A stretch of 64,000 bases of DNA from Eutreptiella sp. 'Long Island Sound 2002' (GCA_964036045.1 OZ038383.1:107964925-108028924), one strand, 5' to 3'. Shown: positions 20,597 through 29,995, counted from the stretch's first letter. Program-made: numbers and translations. Notes: generated from the letters alone by a model not told the origin.

Positions 20597-20940
20597 TGAA
20601 GCAGGTCACAACCCTACCCTGGCATTTTACCCCTAAGGGAGCATTATTTGGCCCTATATATGGGATATATCTGGGATAGGGTATATCATATTCCATTTCC
20701 TTGTTAGGAACATAGGATGTAGGATAGATAAGGCAATCTTGGATGTTTAGTAGTTATATCAATTAGTGGATGATAGGGAGGATTTCTCATATGTGCATAT
20801 CAGGTATTTCATTGGCTATGTGTACCATATCTCTTTGCAGGATACTATTCAGTCAACACTATCGTTATGTCTTCGGGGCCAAGCAATGTTGCTGCCCATG
20901 CCACTGCGACCTCTGCTCCTGACCACCCGGTCAGGTTTCA
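20597..20940 (+). repeat. Element A 5' LTR
   Basis: 344 bp, TG...CA ends, 337 of 344 bases shared with 33,293-33,636. The palindromic GCCCTATATATGGG region near 20,650 and AT-rich words may serve as the promoter. The Gag reading frame already opens inside this LTR at 20,867. Confidence 0.95.
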
Positions 20941-23900
20941 TGGTAGCAGAGGCGAAAATTTTTCGTCTCTGTTGGGCGTTTGGCATCGCGGAAAGCGATC
21001 GGTCCAAGACATCGTGGACCAAATCCAAGTTAAAATCTCTTCCCCGGGAGGGATAGCTGAGGGTGTCCAGGTCCCCACTCTCAGGACCTCCTCGGCCCTG
21101 ACCCCATCGACCGGGCAGGGGCCGCAAAAACGCGCCAAGCCCCAAGTGGCTACGAATCCTAAGTTTCCGAAATCCCCGAATGTTCCCATCGGGGCCCCCC
21201 ATCCTCGAAATCCAGCTGGTGTACCTGGGATGGTTGGGGGGGAAATAGACGGTCACCCTCAGGGAGCGATAAGAGGACCACAATCGCCTATTATGGGCTC
21301 GGGAACCGTTACTAGCGCCGAGAATCGGGCAGTAATCGACCAATCTACAGGGGTGATCGAGTGTACGAACGCTGCGCCCTCACGCGCTGCCGACTGGGGT
21401 ACGATGGCTTCGCCAATGGGGCCTATCGTGGTCGACTCTGGCACTCCTCCGTCGCTAGGGGGGTTGCCAGAGCCTCAGGTCAGAAAAAACCTGTTTGCGG
21501 CAGGGCCCATCAGCCCCATTGTTGACCAACTCGACGCTGAAAACCGTCGAGTCCTCGCGCTCACGCCTGATCCTCATGGCCATCTGGGTCCGGCTCGAGA
21601 GGCCGTGGCCCTGATCCAGCAAGCCCTGTCGGGGACTAGGCAGAACCCCACTGTGGTGGAATCGTCGCCCACTCCAATGAGTGGATCGCGGCGGTTTCCC
21701 TCCCTGGTGGAGGAATCTCCTGCCTTGGGCGCGTATCCCAATCCCCCGAGCGGATCCAGGCTAAATCCTACGATCATCGAGGAATCCCCCACGCAAATCG
21801 AGGAGGATGAGTGTGACCAGTGGTTCCCCCTGGCGGTGGAGCAGTGGAACGACGATGAGGAGGAGGAGATTGGAGTGTTGGAACGTCATGAACTCCATCA
21901 TTCCCCTATTTCCGTTGCCTCGTCGCCTGCACCTCCTGAACCTATGTCAGGGACCAGGGATCGCCCCATGCTTGTGGAAGAATCCCCGGCCCCCCACTAC
22001 ATCACGGTGGAGGACTCTCCGGCCCCTCAGTTCATTGCTGTGGAAGAGTCCCCGGTGCCTATGAGCGGCGTCAAAAACCGCCCGTGTCTTGTCGTGGAAT
22101 CTCCGGAGCCTACGGAGGACCGGGCCGGTACTACATCTCCAGTGCCTATGAGTGGCACGAAAGATCGTCCATCCCTAGTGGATGATTCTCCGGCAATGCC
22201 GAAGGTCAACAATCTGTGCTGGGGGGGAGGGAATCAGGTGGAGGGAGGTTCAGCAACCCTCCCAATAAATTTGGTCTCTCCCCCCACAAATACATCTCCT
22301 ACGGAGGACCCCCAACTGCCCAATTGGGGGGGGGATCCAGAGGTTGCAACGGGATCGGAGCCTGTTTTTGCTTCCCATCCGAGAACTCGATCACCTATGG
22401 TGGTTCATGAGTCACCACAGTATATTGTGGTGGACGATTCCCCACCCCCACCGCCGCGACCGAATACTGTTGGTCATGTTCCCCTTCCGCCGTCACCCCG
22501 CCACCGCCAGGTGGCTTACATCGAGCACGTGCGAGGAATCCCGCACCTGGTTCGGCCATCTAGTGGTGGGGGTTCGGGGGGGGGGCATCCCTCTAGTGGG
22601 GGGGCGCCAGCACCTGTTGCTGCGCGCCCCACACCCCCGTCTCGCCCTGCGGGGGGGCCCTCTGGTCCCTCCGTGGCAGGGGGGGCTGCTGGGGGGGGCG
22701 GTGGTGGGTCATCTCCTCCTCGTGGAGGGGGGGGTCCATCCTTTCGACATTCTGGGGGCCGCAATCCTACACGGGGGGAGGAAGACCTACAGCACACCTG
22801 TGGCTGTCCCCGGTGTGTGGTGCACTACGAAACATGCATCCAATCTCTGATGGCACAGGTGAAGGACCTGCGAACTCAGAATCTGGAGTTGCAGCGATCC
22901 CATCAGGAACTTTCTCAGGCAGTAGCCTCCACCGTGGGCATCAGTCAGTCCTACGGGGACCGGATGACGCAAATCTTGTCTACATTGGCTAAATTTGACG
23001 CGGCGGTTCAGGGCTACCGCCGGGATTCTAAGGTGGTGGAGGCTAGCGTGGCAGATCATCTTAAGATGTCCAACGGCAACACGGCTAAGTGCTTTAGCGC
23101 AGTGGAGTCGCTCACTACACGTTACGCCGCCGTTGCATCTAGCATTGATGCGTGGGACCACTGGTACTCCACGCCTGCGGAACCCGTTACGGTGGTCCTA
23201 CACCCGCCATCGGCGCCTCCGCCCGTTCCTGATCCTACACCGGCGGCGCCTACGGCGCCCATGGGCGCGCCATCCGGTTCATCCGGTGGTGGGTGTGTCC
23301 TTCCTTTCTCCGTCCACCCATCCCAAGATTGCATCTACCATCCGAACGCTTGTCCGGATTCGGGGTGGCCGAGGGGGGGGGAAGAACACCACGAACACCC
23401 CCACCCCCAAGAACCTACATCGGGGAGGGGAATCGCCGAAAAGCAGAAGGAACGTGCTGTTCCCGAGTGGAGGGCGACGCCTAAGGGCGAAGAACACCCC
23501 ACGGAGCCTACGGCCCCGTGGGCCAATGAAGAGGAGAACACCTCTTCGTTGGGGAACATTAATCCCCTCACGAAAAATGTTTTCACTTCCCCTGGGAAAC
23601 CTTCGTACACGCCCTCTCATCCTACGGATACGTGTACAGTCTCTCCAGTGAAGGTTGCACCAAGTGCAAGTGGAGGTGCACCCCCAACCATGGCTCCCCC
23701 TGCTTACCACCCGTACCAAATGCCTATGGTGCAAAATAGTTACACCAAAGCGGTGGAGGATAGTGATATGCCTAAACCGCAATTTAATGGGCAGCTAGAG
23801 TGCTACGACGAGTGGGTGGAGAAGCTTCAACAATGGTTGGGGGGGTGTGATCCCATGTACCGAAAGGCCAACGAGGCAAAAATGATTTTGAGTACCTTGC

Positions 23901-25018
23901 CCCCATGGCTAAAGGCGATCATCAACGCCCGGGTTGCCGAGGCCACCCACCACACACGCACGGCCCCCACCCTCAAAGAGTTGTGGGACTTTTTGGAACA
24001 ACGTTTCCACAAGTATGACCCCTCAAGGGCTGATGAAAGGTGGCGAGCCCTCACCCCCAGGGTGGTGAAAGGGCAAGTGACCCTCATCGACCTTGAAGAT
24101 TTCTATGCTCGTTGGCAACGTTTGTTGCCTCTGAGCAATGAGACTCGTCCCCACGTGATCCGGGAGCAGCTCCTAAGCAAGCTCCCGTGGATCAAGGAGA
24201 AGGTCGTCAAGCAAGAGGCTAAGAATAGCCCAGACAGCTATGTGGTGGATTTTAGTGGCCTTGACCCTTCGCCGGGTCGCGCCCCATTCGAAAAGAAACT
24301 CAGGAAATATAGCGCTCAAGCTTGCACTACGGTTCCCGAGATTGTTTCCTATTCGGGGCCGGGGGTGATAGTTGACTGCAAAGACCCGGCTCTCCAGGAG
24401 TGGATCTTGAAACTCAACAACACACCTCACACACGCGGCTACACTATGAAAGTGGAGCAACGTAGGCCTCGTTTGAAGCCTGCGGAAATCTACGCCCTTG
24501 CCCATAAAAGCGTATCGGAGAGGGAAGCTCTCGAACGCCTCAATAAAGGAGACAAGACGCCGGTGACGTACACTCATCGCCCTTCTCACAATAAAACCAC
24601 GGTGAATGCGGTTAATGCGGAGGCTACGGCGGACCCTGACACCTCCGAACCCGCTGACACCTCCGTCAACGCCGTGGGTCACTCTAAACCTCCGGCGAAG
24701 AAACCCGTCGACCCCGGGGCTAAACCGCCACCTACCTTTTGGGTTCCGTGTTCCAAACATTGGAAAACACGTAAACAAATGGAGATGGACATGTCTTGGA
24801 TTGATTGGGGTGCCACCAATACCACCCTTTGGACGTGTAAGCCTAATTCTCCGTGCAATGACACTCATTGGAACATTGCGGGTAAGTCTAAAGGTGGTAA
24901 GCCTAAGGGTGGCGATAAGGGTGGCGGTGGTGATAAGGGTGGTGGTGGTTATAAGGGTGGCGGCGGCAAGGGCGATAAAGGAGGCAAGGGAGCGCCGAAC
25001 GGGCGCGGACGTTGGTAG
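20867..25018 (+). CDS. gag: Element A Gag, 1,383 codons, ends in UAG before in-frame pol
   Basis: The open frame starts at an ATG in the LTR, reads through the primer-binding site and continues; the first ATG past that site is at 21,230, so the true start is uncertain. Residues about 250-560 carry repeated motifs of the type PMSGTRDRP and VEESPAP. A Pro/Gly-rich stretch, a short coiled coil (MAQVKDLRTQNLELQ) and more low-complexity follow. The conserved capsid-like region (about residues 960-1,150: FNGQLECYDEWVEKLQQW, LKELWDFLEQRFHKYDP) comes next. A possible RRM-like half-domain (WILKLNN, GYTMKVEQRRPRLKP), Cys/His residues (WVPCSKHW, CKPNSPCNDTHW) and a Lys-Gly-Gly-rich tail that may bind RNA complete it. 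The frame ends in TAG; pol is in the same frame. Confidence 0.85.
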   Translation: MSSGPSNVAAHATATSAPDHPVRFHGSRGENFSSLLGVWHRGKRSVQDIVDQIQVKISSPGGIAEGVQVPTLRTSSALTPSTGQGPQKRAKPQVATNPKFPKSPNVPIGAPHPRNPAGVPGMVGGEIDGHPQGAIRGPQSPIMGSGTVTSAENRAVIDQSTGVIECTNAAPSRAADWGTMASPMGPIVVDSGTPPSLGGLPEPQVRKNLFAAGPISPIVDQLDAENRRVLALTPDPHGHLGPAREAVALIQQALSGTRQNPTVVESSPTPMSGSRRFPSLVEESPALGAYPNPPSGSRLNPTIIEESPTQIEEDECDQWFPLAVEQWNDDEEEEIGVLERHELHHSPISVASSPAPPEPMSGTRDRPMLVEESPAPHYITVEDSPAPQFIAVEESPVPMSGVKNRPCLVVESPEPTEDRAGTTSPVPMSGTKDRPSLVDDSPAMPKVNNLCWGGGNQVEGGSATLPINLVSPPTNTSPTEDPQLPNWGGDPEVATGSEPVFASHPRTRSPMVVHESPQYIVVDDSPPPPPRPNTVGHVPLPPSPRHRQVAYIEHVRGIPHLVRPSSGGGSGGGHPSSGGAPAPVAARPTPPSRPAGGPSGPSVAGGAAGGGGGGSSPPRGGGGPSFRHSGGRNPTRGEEDLQHTCGCPRCVVHYETCIQSLMAQVKDLRTQNLELQRSHQELSQAVASTVGISQSYGDRMTQILSTLAKFDAAVQGYRRDSKVVEASVADHLKMSNGNTAKCFSAVESLTTRYAAVASSIDAWDHWYSTPAEPVTVVLHPPSAPPPVPDPTPAAPTAPMGAPSGSSGGGCVLPFSVHPSQDCIYHPNACPDSGWPRGGEEHHEHPHPQEPTSGRGIAEKQKERAVPEWRATPKGEEHPTEPTAPWANEEENTSSLGNINPLTKNVFTSPGKPSYTPSHPTDTCTVSPVKVAPSASGGAPPTMAPPAYHPYQMPMVQNSYTKAVEDSDMPKPQFNGQLECYDEWVEKLQQWLGGCDPMYRKANEAKMILSTLPPWLKAIINARVAEATHHTRTAPTLKELWDFLEQRFHKYDPSRADERWRALTPRVVKGQVTLIDLEDFYARWQRLLPLSNETRPHVIREQLLSKLPWIKEKVVKQEAKNSPDSYVVDFSGLDPSPGRAPFEKKLRKYSAQACTTVPEIVSYSGPGVIVDCKDPALQEWILKLNNTPHTRGYTMKVEQRRPRLKPAEIYALAHKSVSEREALERLNKGDKTPVTYTHRPSHNKTTVNAVNAEATADPDTSEPADTSVNAVGHSKPPAKKPVDPGAKPPPTFWVPCSKHWKTRKQMEMDMSWIDWGATNTTLWTCKPNSPCNDTHWNIAGKSKGGKPKGGDKGGGGDKGGGGYKGGGGKGDKGGKGAPNGRGRW
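20941..20952 (+). other. Element A primer-binding site (initiator tRNA-Met)
   Basis: TGGTAGCAGAGG directly follows the LTR. It is the exact complement of the last 12 bases of the common eukaryotic initiator tRNA-Met (ending CCUCUGCUACCA). Confidence 0.85.
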
Positions 25019-27955
25019 GAGTGCCCAGAGGCGCCCCCTTCGAAAGAAGAAAACCTCGGGCACCCCTGTGACACTACCGTGGCTCTCGTTCCATCGAGAG
25101 TCATGAAGGGGCATATAGTGACTAGTGAGATTCAAACCGAACTTTCCGTTCAGGTTGTTTTGCCCAATGGAGAACGCAAGGCCCTCCGTGTTTTGGTGGA
25201 TTTTGGGTGCCAAGCGGTCGCTTTGGCCAACCCCAATGTTTTTGGAGACCAACTCTCCGAAAAATATGAATCCCCCCAACGGAGGCGTCTACTCCAAGCC
25301 GATAATGAGACGCCTTTGCCGGGGGGGGACGAGCAAATAGACGTCAAAATTCAATTTACGGGGGTTGTGGATGGTAGTGTTTCACTTCCTCGTGTTGCCC
25401 AGTATGGCGTGTCCCCGTACCTTGTCCCGAATTTACCTTGGGATATCGTTTTGGGGCACCCATGGGGTTACGAACATTGTGTGAGCCATTTTGCCCGTTT
25501 CAATTGTTTGTACTCTCACCATCCAGTGCACCCCCGTTTTTGGATTGAGGACTTCCGTGAGGCTCCACGAACCGGCAAACCATTTTTGGTGAAACCCATT
25601 CAAGGTAAGGTGTCACGTCAGTCCGTGTGGGGCCTAACCGTTCCAGTCATTGGGGCGTTCACTCCTACGCACCCTGCCCCGGCCATTGTGGTTACGCCCC
25701 CTGGTGGCGAACCGCCTAACCGTGTAGAGGCCGAGAAACACATATCCTATGCCTTGACCGCTTCCTCCGTGGCCCCCGTACAGGACCGGGCTTGTGCTTT
25801 GGAGCTCGTTGAATTTGCTCCCGAAGCCCTTGCCCGTGATATTCTACCTACGCGGCGTGATGGGTCCATGTGGACCCAGTCTGACTATGGCCTCACGCCA
25901 TATTGGGCCGCACGTGTCAAAAAACAATTCGGCAAAAACCCCGACGTGGACGCCTTCAATAGGGTACCGGGTATGGCCCAGGCTACCCGTTGGGTTTCGC
26001 CGCTTGAAGAATTCTTTTCCATTCCCGCGGACCCCTCGATATTGTATTGGATGTGCCCTCCCTATCATCGGTTTTCCGATTGTGTTCGGAAAATTTGGCA
26101 AGAAAAACTACGAGCCATCGTCGTAGGGCCGAAGTGGACACATAGGGAGTGGTGGAAACCCCTTATGGAAATTACTTTGCAAGGGTACCACCTTCCTGGG
26201 CCAGAGACTAAAGCCTGTCTCTATCAGAATGACCACCTCACGCCCCTTCCTCAACGGGGTTGGTCCACGGTGGCGCTATACGTGGACGGTGGTATTGCGG
26301 AGGAAAATTTGGCGGCCACTAAATGTCATGTGGCCTCCGTTTTGGCACCGGCCGTCTCTAACCCCAACACGGATGGCGAGCCGGGCATGACCTCGGAGGA
26401 AGAGTCGGAGGATGAAACGGTGCCTAACCATTTGGCTTCGGTGCGCACCCTCACGTATCAGGCGACCCATAAAAAACTCCTCGCACCCGTTACTCTTGAT
26501 CCTACCCCCGAAGATTTGGAGGCACAAGAACACGTGCGTTCACGCATTGCGAAAATTGAACGACAGTTATTGGGTGGGAGGGCCACTACCGTTAAGCGTT
26601 ACCGAAAACGTAAAGGCGCCACACGATTGTTGGCGGCTTCTCGTGTGGGTGGCGTTGTCACCACCCAAGAGCCTATTGTGTCTCCGGAGGTGGAGCTCAT
26701 GAGGAGGCGCGTCCTCGCGGACTATGAGCGGGATGTTTTTAGTGGGGAGGTTCGTCTCCGTCCGGGCCAGGAACACCCTAAGGTCCGTGGTACGGAGCGG
26801 TTGGCCTTTGCTAAACTTGACCTATACCCGAACGCCAAACCCAAGTCCGTAAAACCTTTACGGTTGGTGGGGGAGCGTGCCGCGGCGGAGCAAGAAATAG
26901 TGGAGGACTTTTTGGCTCGTGGCTGGATTGAGCCGTGCCCTGCCTCCGAATGGGCGTCCAACGGTTTCGTTGTGCCCAAGAAAGAGAAGGGAAAATGGCG
27001 CCTCGTGGTGGACTACCGCCAAGTTAATGAGGCTACCTTGCCCGACGCACACCCCCTCCCCCTCATAGAAAACATGTTGGAAAATCAATCCAAACAGAAG
27101 ATTTTCACTATTGTGGACTTGAGTAAAGGGTTTCATCAAATTCCCCTTCACCCTGAATCCCGGGCTAAGACCGCCATGAATTTGGCGGGTAAGCGATACC
27201 AATGGCGTGTTATGCCTATGGGTATCAAGAATGGGCCCGCTATTTTTCAACGGGTCATGGACCATGTTTTGCAGGGTTTGGATTGTGCGGACGTATATAT
27301 TGATGATATCATTATTGGTTCCTCCGGTGCGACGGAGGAGGAGCTATTGGCTAACCACGACCGCGACGTGCGTGCCGTGTTGGATAGGCTACGAAAAGAG
27401 GAGTTGGTTGCTTCGGTTAGCAAAACCGATTTCTTTGTTCGTTCGGTTGAGTTTTGTGGCCATGTGTTGCAAAATGGCACACGTCGGCCGGCGCCAGGGA
27501 AAATGTTGGCGCTTGAGCGTTGGGACAAACCGGATAATGTTCGGGAGCTCCGGGGGTTCTTGGGGCTCGCCAACTATTATTCGGGCTATGTCCAAAACTA
27601 CGCCTCCATAGCTACCCCTTTGATTAATATGTTGAAGGATTTGCCTAAGCATAAGAATGGCAAAAAGATAGGCCTAACATGGAATGCTTCGGCTAACGAG
27701 GCCTTTTTGAAGCTCAAGCGTGCTATTACGGATATTGTTCCCCTCCAACTAGCCGATTGGGATAAGGACTTTGTCCTCACCCCGGACGCTAGTAATTGGG
27801 CGGTGGGGGCGGCCCTACAGCAGGAAGGTCCCGATGGTGCCCTACGCCCCCTTGCCTTTTTCTCCCGCAAATTGTCAGGCAGCCAATTGAATTGGAGCCC
27901 TCGGAAGAAAGAACGCTACGCCATAGTGGCGGCGCTTTTGAAATGGCATGGTTAG
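25019..27955 (+). CDS. pol: Element A Pol, part 1: protease, Dam-like domain, RT, start of RNase H
   Basis: The frame is open straight after the Gag TAG, so I start it at 25,019; the first GTG is at 25,079 and residues are counted from there. Protease: LVDFGCQA at residues 39-46, with Phe where Ser/Thr is expected, then WDIVLGHPWG. Residues 264-402 form the Dam-like domain (YGLTPYWA, VDAFNRV, CPPY at 326, IVVGPKW, REWW). RT: WRLVVDYRQVN, DLSKGFHQIP, MPMGIKNGPAIFQ and YIDD at 740-743. RNase H begins with PDAS. A TAG at 27,953 stops the frame inside RNase H, although the same frame continues beyond it. Comparison with C and D suggests an aromatic residue once stood there. Confidence 0.85.
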   Translation, partial: ECPEAPPSKEENLGHPCDTTVALVPSRVMKGHIVTSEIQTELSVQVVLPNGERKALRVLVDFGCQAVALANPNVFGDQLSEKYESPQRRRLLQADNETPLPGGDEQIDVKIQFTGVVDGSVSLPRVAQYGVSPYLVPNLPWDIVLGHPWGYEHCVSHFARFNCLYSHHPVHPRFWIEDFREAPRTGKPFLVKPIQGKVSRQSVWGLTVPVIGAFTPTHPAPAIVVTPPGGEPPNRVEAEKHISYALTASSVAPVQDRACALELVEFAPEALARDILPTRRDGSMWTQSDYGLTPYWAARVKKQFGKNPDVDAFNRVPGMAQATRWVSPLEEFFSIPADPSILYWMCPPYHRFSDCVRKIWQEKLRAIVVGPKWTHREWWKPLMEITLQGYHLPGPETKACLYQNDHLTPLPQRGWSTVALYVDGGIAEENLAATKCHVASVLAPAVSNPNTDGEPGMTSEEESEDETVPNHLASVRTLTYQATHKKLLAPVTLDPTPEDLEAQEHVRSRIAKIERQLLGGRATTVKRYRKRKGATRLLAASRVGGVVTTQEPIVSPEVELMRRRVLADYERDVFSGEVRLRPGQEHPKVRGTERLAFAKLDLYPNAKPKSVKPLRLVGERAAAEQEIVEDFLARGWIEPCPASEWASNGFVVPKKEKGKWRLVVDYRQVNEATLPDAHPLPLIENMLENQSKQKIFTIVDLSKGFHQIPLHPESRAKTAMNLAGKRYQWRVMPMGIKNGPAIFQRVMDHVLQGLDCADVYIDDIIIGSSGATEEELLANHDRDVRAVLDRLRKEELVASVSKTDFFVRSVEFCGHVLQNGTRRPAPGKMLALERWDKPDNVRELRGFLGLANYYSGYVQNYASIATPLINMLKDLPKHKNGKKIGLTWNASANEAFLKLKRAITDIVPLQLADWDKDFVLTPDASNWAVGAALQQEGPDGALRPLAFFSRKLSGSQLNWSPRKKERYAIVAALLKWHG

Positions 27956-29995
27956 GTGGGGAACAAGCGCGTGGAGGTCCGTACGGACCACCGTAGCCTT
28001 GAAAATTGGGCTACGGAGGACCTCAAAACCGTGGGGGGTCCCTCTCCATGCCAAGCACGTTGGCATGAATTGTTCTCTAAATTCGACCTCCATGTGGTTT
28101 ACACTCCGGGGCCAGTGAACCCCGTGGGTGATTTCTTGTCCCGTTGGGCTTACCCTGCTAACCCGGCGTTGGGTGATGTGTCCATACATGGGACGGCCCA
28201 AGCGGCCGGGGATGTGCGGGACATGATGGCGGCCGAGAAGGAGGAACTTCTCGCCCGCCCCCTTGTATTTAGGGCGGTTGTGGCGCCCGTTGTTACTAGG
28301 TCTAAAGCGGCGCCTCGGGCTCAAGGGGCACCCGCGTGTGATCCACCCCCTCTGGCTTCGCCTCCAGTGGGGGGGGGGACGAAGCAAAAGAGAAAGCTTC
28401 GGAGACTGGAGCGAATTGTCAAGATAAAAAAATCTTGGAAGTCCCACAAGAAAGCAACTCCTATACATGGGGAGGATGCTCCCAATGTTTTTGAGATAAA
28501 TTGGGCTAAACACTACCCAAATTGTCAACGCTACAAACAAATGTGGCAAGATGCCTTGAATGGGAGCTTCCAAGATGGAGTGAGGTTGGTGGATAACAAG
28601 CTCGTCCGTAATGGACGGTGGTGTGTTCCTACGCCGCTAGTGCATCGTTTGGTAGCCGAATACCATGATGCATTTCACTTAACTACCTGCAGTGTGGAAA
28701 AACACTGGAAGGAAATTAACCATGGCGTGGAAGGTGAGGGGTTGTGCAAAGCAGTGGAACTGCAATGTCAAACGTGTCCCTCATGTGCCATTCACACGCG
28801 TGACACCAAGCGCAAGCAAGGGTACATGACCCCTATGCCTATACCTATGGAGCCCATGGACTCCATAGCGCTTGATGTGTTTCACTACCCTTCCACCTCC
28901 CACGATGGAGAGGTGTATGACCGAACGCTCCTATGTGTATGCCGGCTTTCTGGCTACCTCATCGCGATCCCTATTCCTAAACCCCGTCATGAAGACAAGG
29001 ATGAAGGGCTAACGGGGAGAAGAGCGGCCCATTTGGTAATGGAGCGCTGGGTGGATAGGTTCGGAGCCCCTCGTGAAATATGCTCCGACCGTGGGCCACA
29101 ATTTGTGAGCCAATATTTCCAAACCCTTTGTTCTAAGATTGGTGCCCGCTCGACTATGTGTCTCGCGGGTAGGCACCAAGGTAATGGCAAGGCCGAAAAT
29201 ACTGGCAAGCAGCTAAGGCGTGCCGTTGCTAAAGACATTACCTTGAAGAAAAAGAAAACTAATTGGGTAGAGGTTTTGCCCGCCGTTGTACGAGCGTGGC
29301 ATGAGACTACAGGTCCTTCAGGTTATACACCTAACGAGATTGTGTTTGGTAAACACAACCGTACTAAGGGGCCCCCTCTTGCTGAGCCTAAGGGGGTGGC
29401 CCAAGACGCCGCTCACTACTTCCAACGGCGTGAGGAGCTTATTGCTCTTGCACGGAGGGCTATGATTCAAGTGCAAGAGACAATGGCTCGTAAGTATAAT
29501 AAGAGTAGGAGGATGTCCCCCAATTTCTCAAAAGGGGACCGCGTATGGGTCCGTCGCCAACGCAAAAATCTTGGCGATAAGACTTGTCCCTATTGGGATG
29601 GGCCCTATGAGGTTGTGGCCAAGAAGGCGCACGACCTCTATGTTATTCAAGTGGACCAACGGAGGTTAGCTGACGTCCACGTTGATTGTTTAATGAAAAC
29701 GGTCAACTCCCCTCGCTCCCCCGTGCCTCTAAATTACACGGAGGAGGTTGCTAGAGTGCCCTCCCAGTTTGAGGAGGACACCTATAATGTCAAGAAAATA
29801 TTAAGTCACCCCACTTACCGCAAGAGACTTCTCTTCAAGGTGCGGTGGGAGGGTTATACCAAAGATTGGGATACCGAGGAACCCGTTGAAACCTTCTTAC
29901 CATCCTACAACAAAGTTTGGAGAGATTACTTGCAGAAACAGAATCTCACCCAACCCGTTGACATCCTTGCCCACCTTGGTGGACCGCTCTCATGA
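27956..29995 (+). CDS. pol: Element A Pol, part 2: RNase H end, integrase, chromodomain
   Basis: In the same frame as part 1 after one TAG. It begins with the end of RNase H (RTDHRSLENW, then PVNPVGDFLSRWAYP). The integrase zinc-binding region has Cys-x2-Cys (CQTCPSC). The core has the three acidic residues in ALDVF (about residue 305), CSDRGPQF (about 377) and GKAENTGK (about 413). The GPY-type region reads GDRVWVRRQRK and CPYWDGPYEVV. The chromodomain (about 610-665: TYNVKKILSH, FKVRWEGYTKDWD) closes it. The stop is TGA. Chromodomains direct integration towards particular histone marks in related chromoviruses; that role here is inferred. Confidence 0.9.
   Translation: MGNKRVEVRTDHRSLENWATEDLKTVGGPSPCQARWHELFSKFDLHVVYTPGPVNPVGDFLSRWAYPANPALGDVSIHGTAQAAGDVRDMMAAEKEELLARPLVFRAVVAPVVTRSKAAPRAQGAPACDPPPLASPPVGGGTKQKRKLRRLERIVKIKKSWKSHKKATPIHGEDAPNVFEINWAKHYPNCQRYKQMWQDALNGSFQDGVRLVDNKLVRNGRWCVPTPLVHRLVAEYHDAFHLTTCSVEKHWKEINHGVEGEGLCKAVELQCQTCPSCAIHTRDTKRKQGYMTPMPIPMEPMDSIALDVFHYPSTSHDGEVYDRTLLCVCRLSGYLIAIPIPKPRHEDKDEGLTGRRAAHLVMERWVDRFGAPREICSDRGPQFVSQYFQTLCSKIGARSTMCLAGRHQGNGKAENTGKQLRRAVAKDITLKKKKTNWVEVLPAVVRAWHETTGPSGYTPNEIVFGKHNRTKGPPLAEPKGVAQDAAHYFQRREELIALARRAMIQVQETMARKYNKSRRMSPNFSKGDRVWVRRQRKNLGDKTCPYWDGPYEVVAKKAHDLYVIQVDQRRLADVHVDCLMKTVNSPRSPVPLNYTEEVARVPSQFEEDTYNVKKILSHPTYRKRLLFKVRWEGYTKDWDTEEPVETFLPSYNKVWRDYLQKQNLTQPVDILAHLGGPLS

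Noticed and set aside
22516-23782. Long antisense and alternative-frame ORFs across the gag and pol genes of A and D (for example minus 41,874-42,962 and 49,207-50,433)
   Set aside because: They are shadows of GC-rich coding sequence; they lack motifs and mirror the codon pattern of the sense gene.
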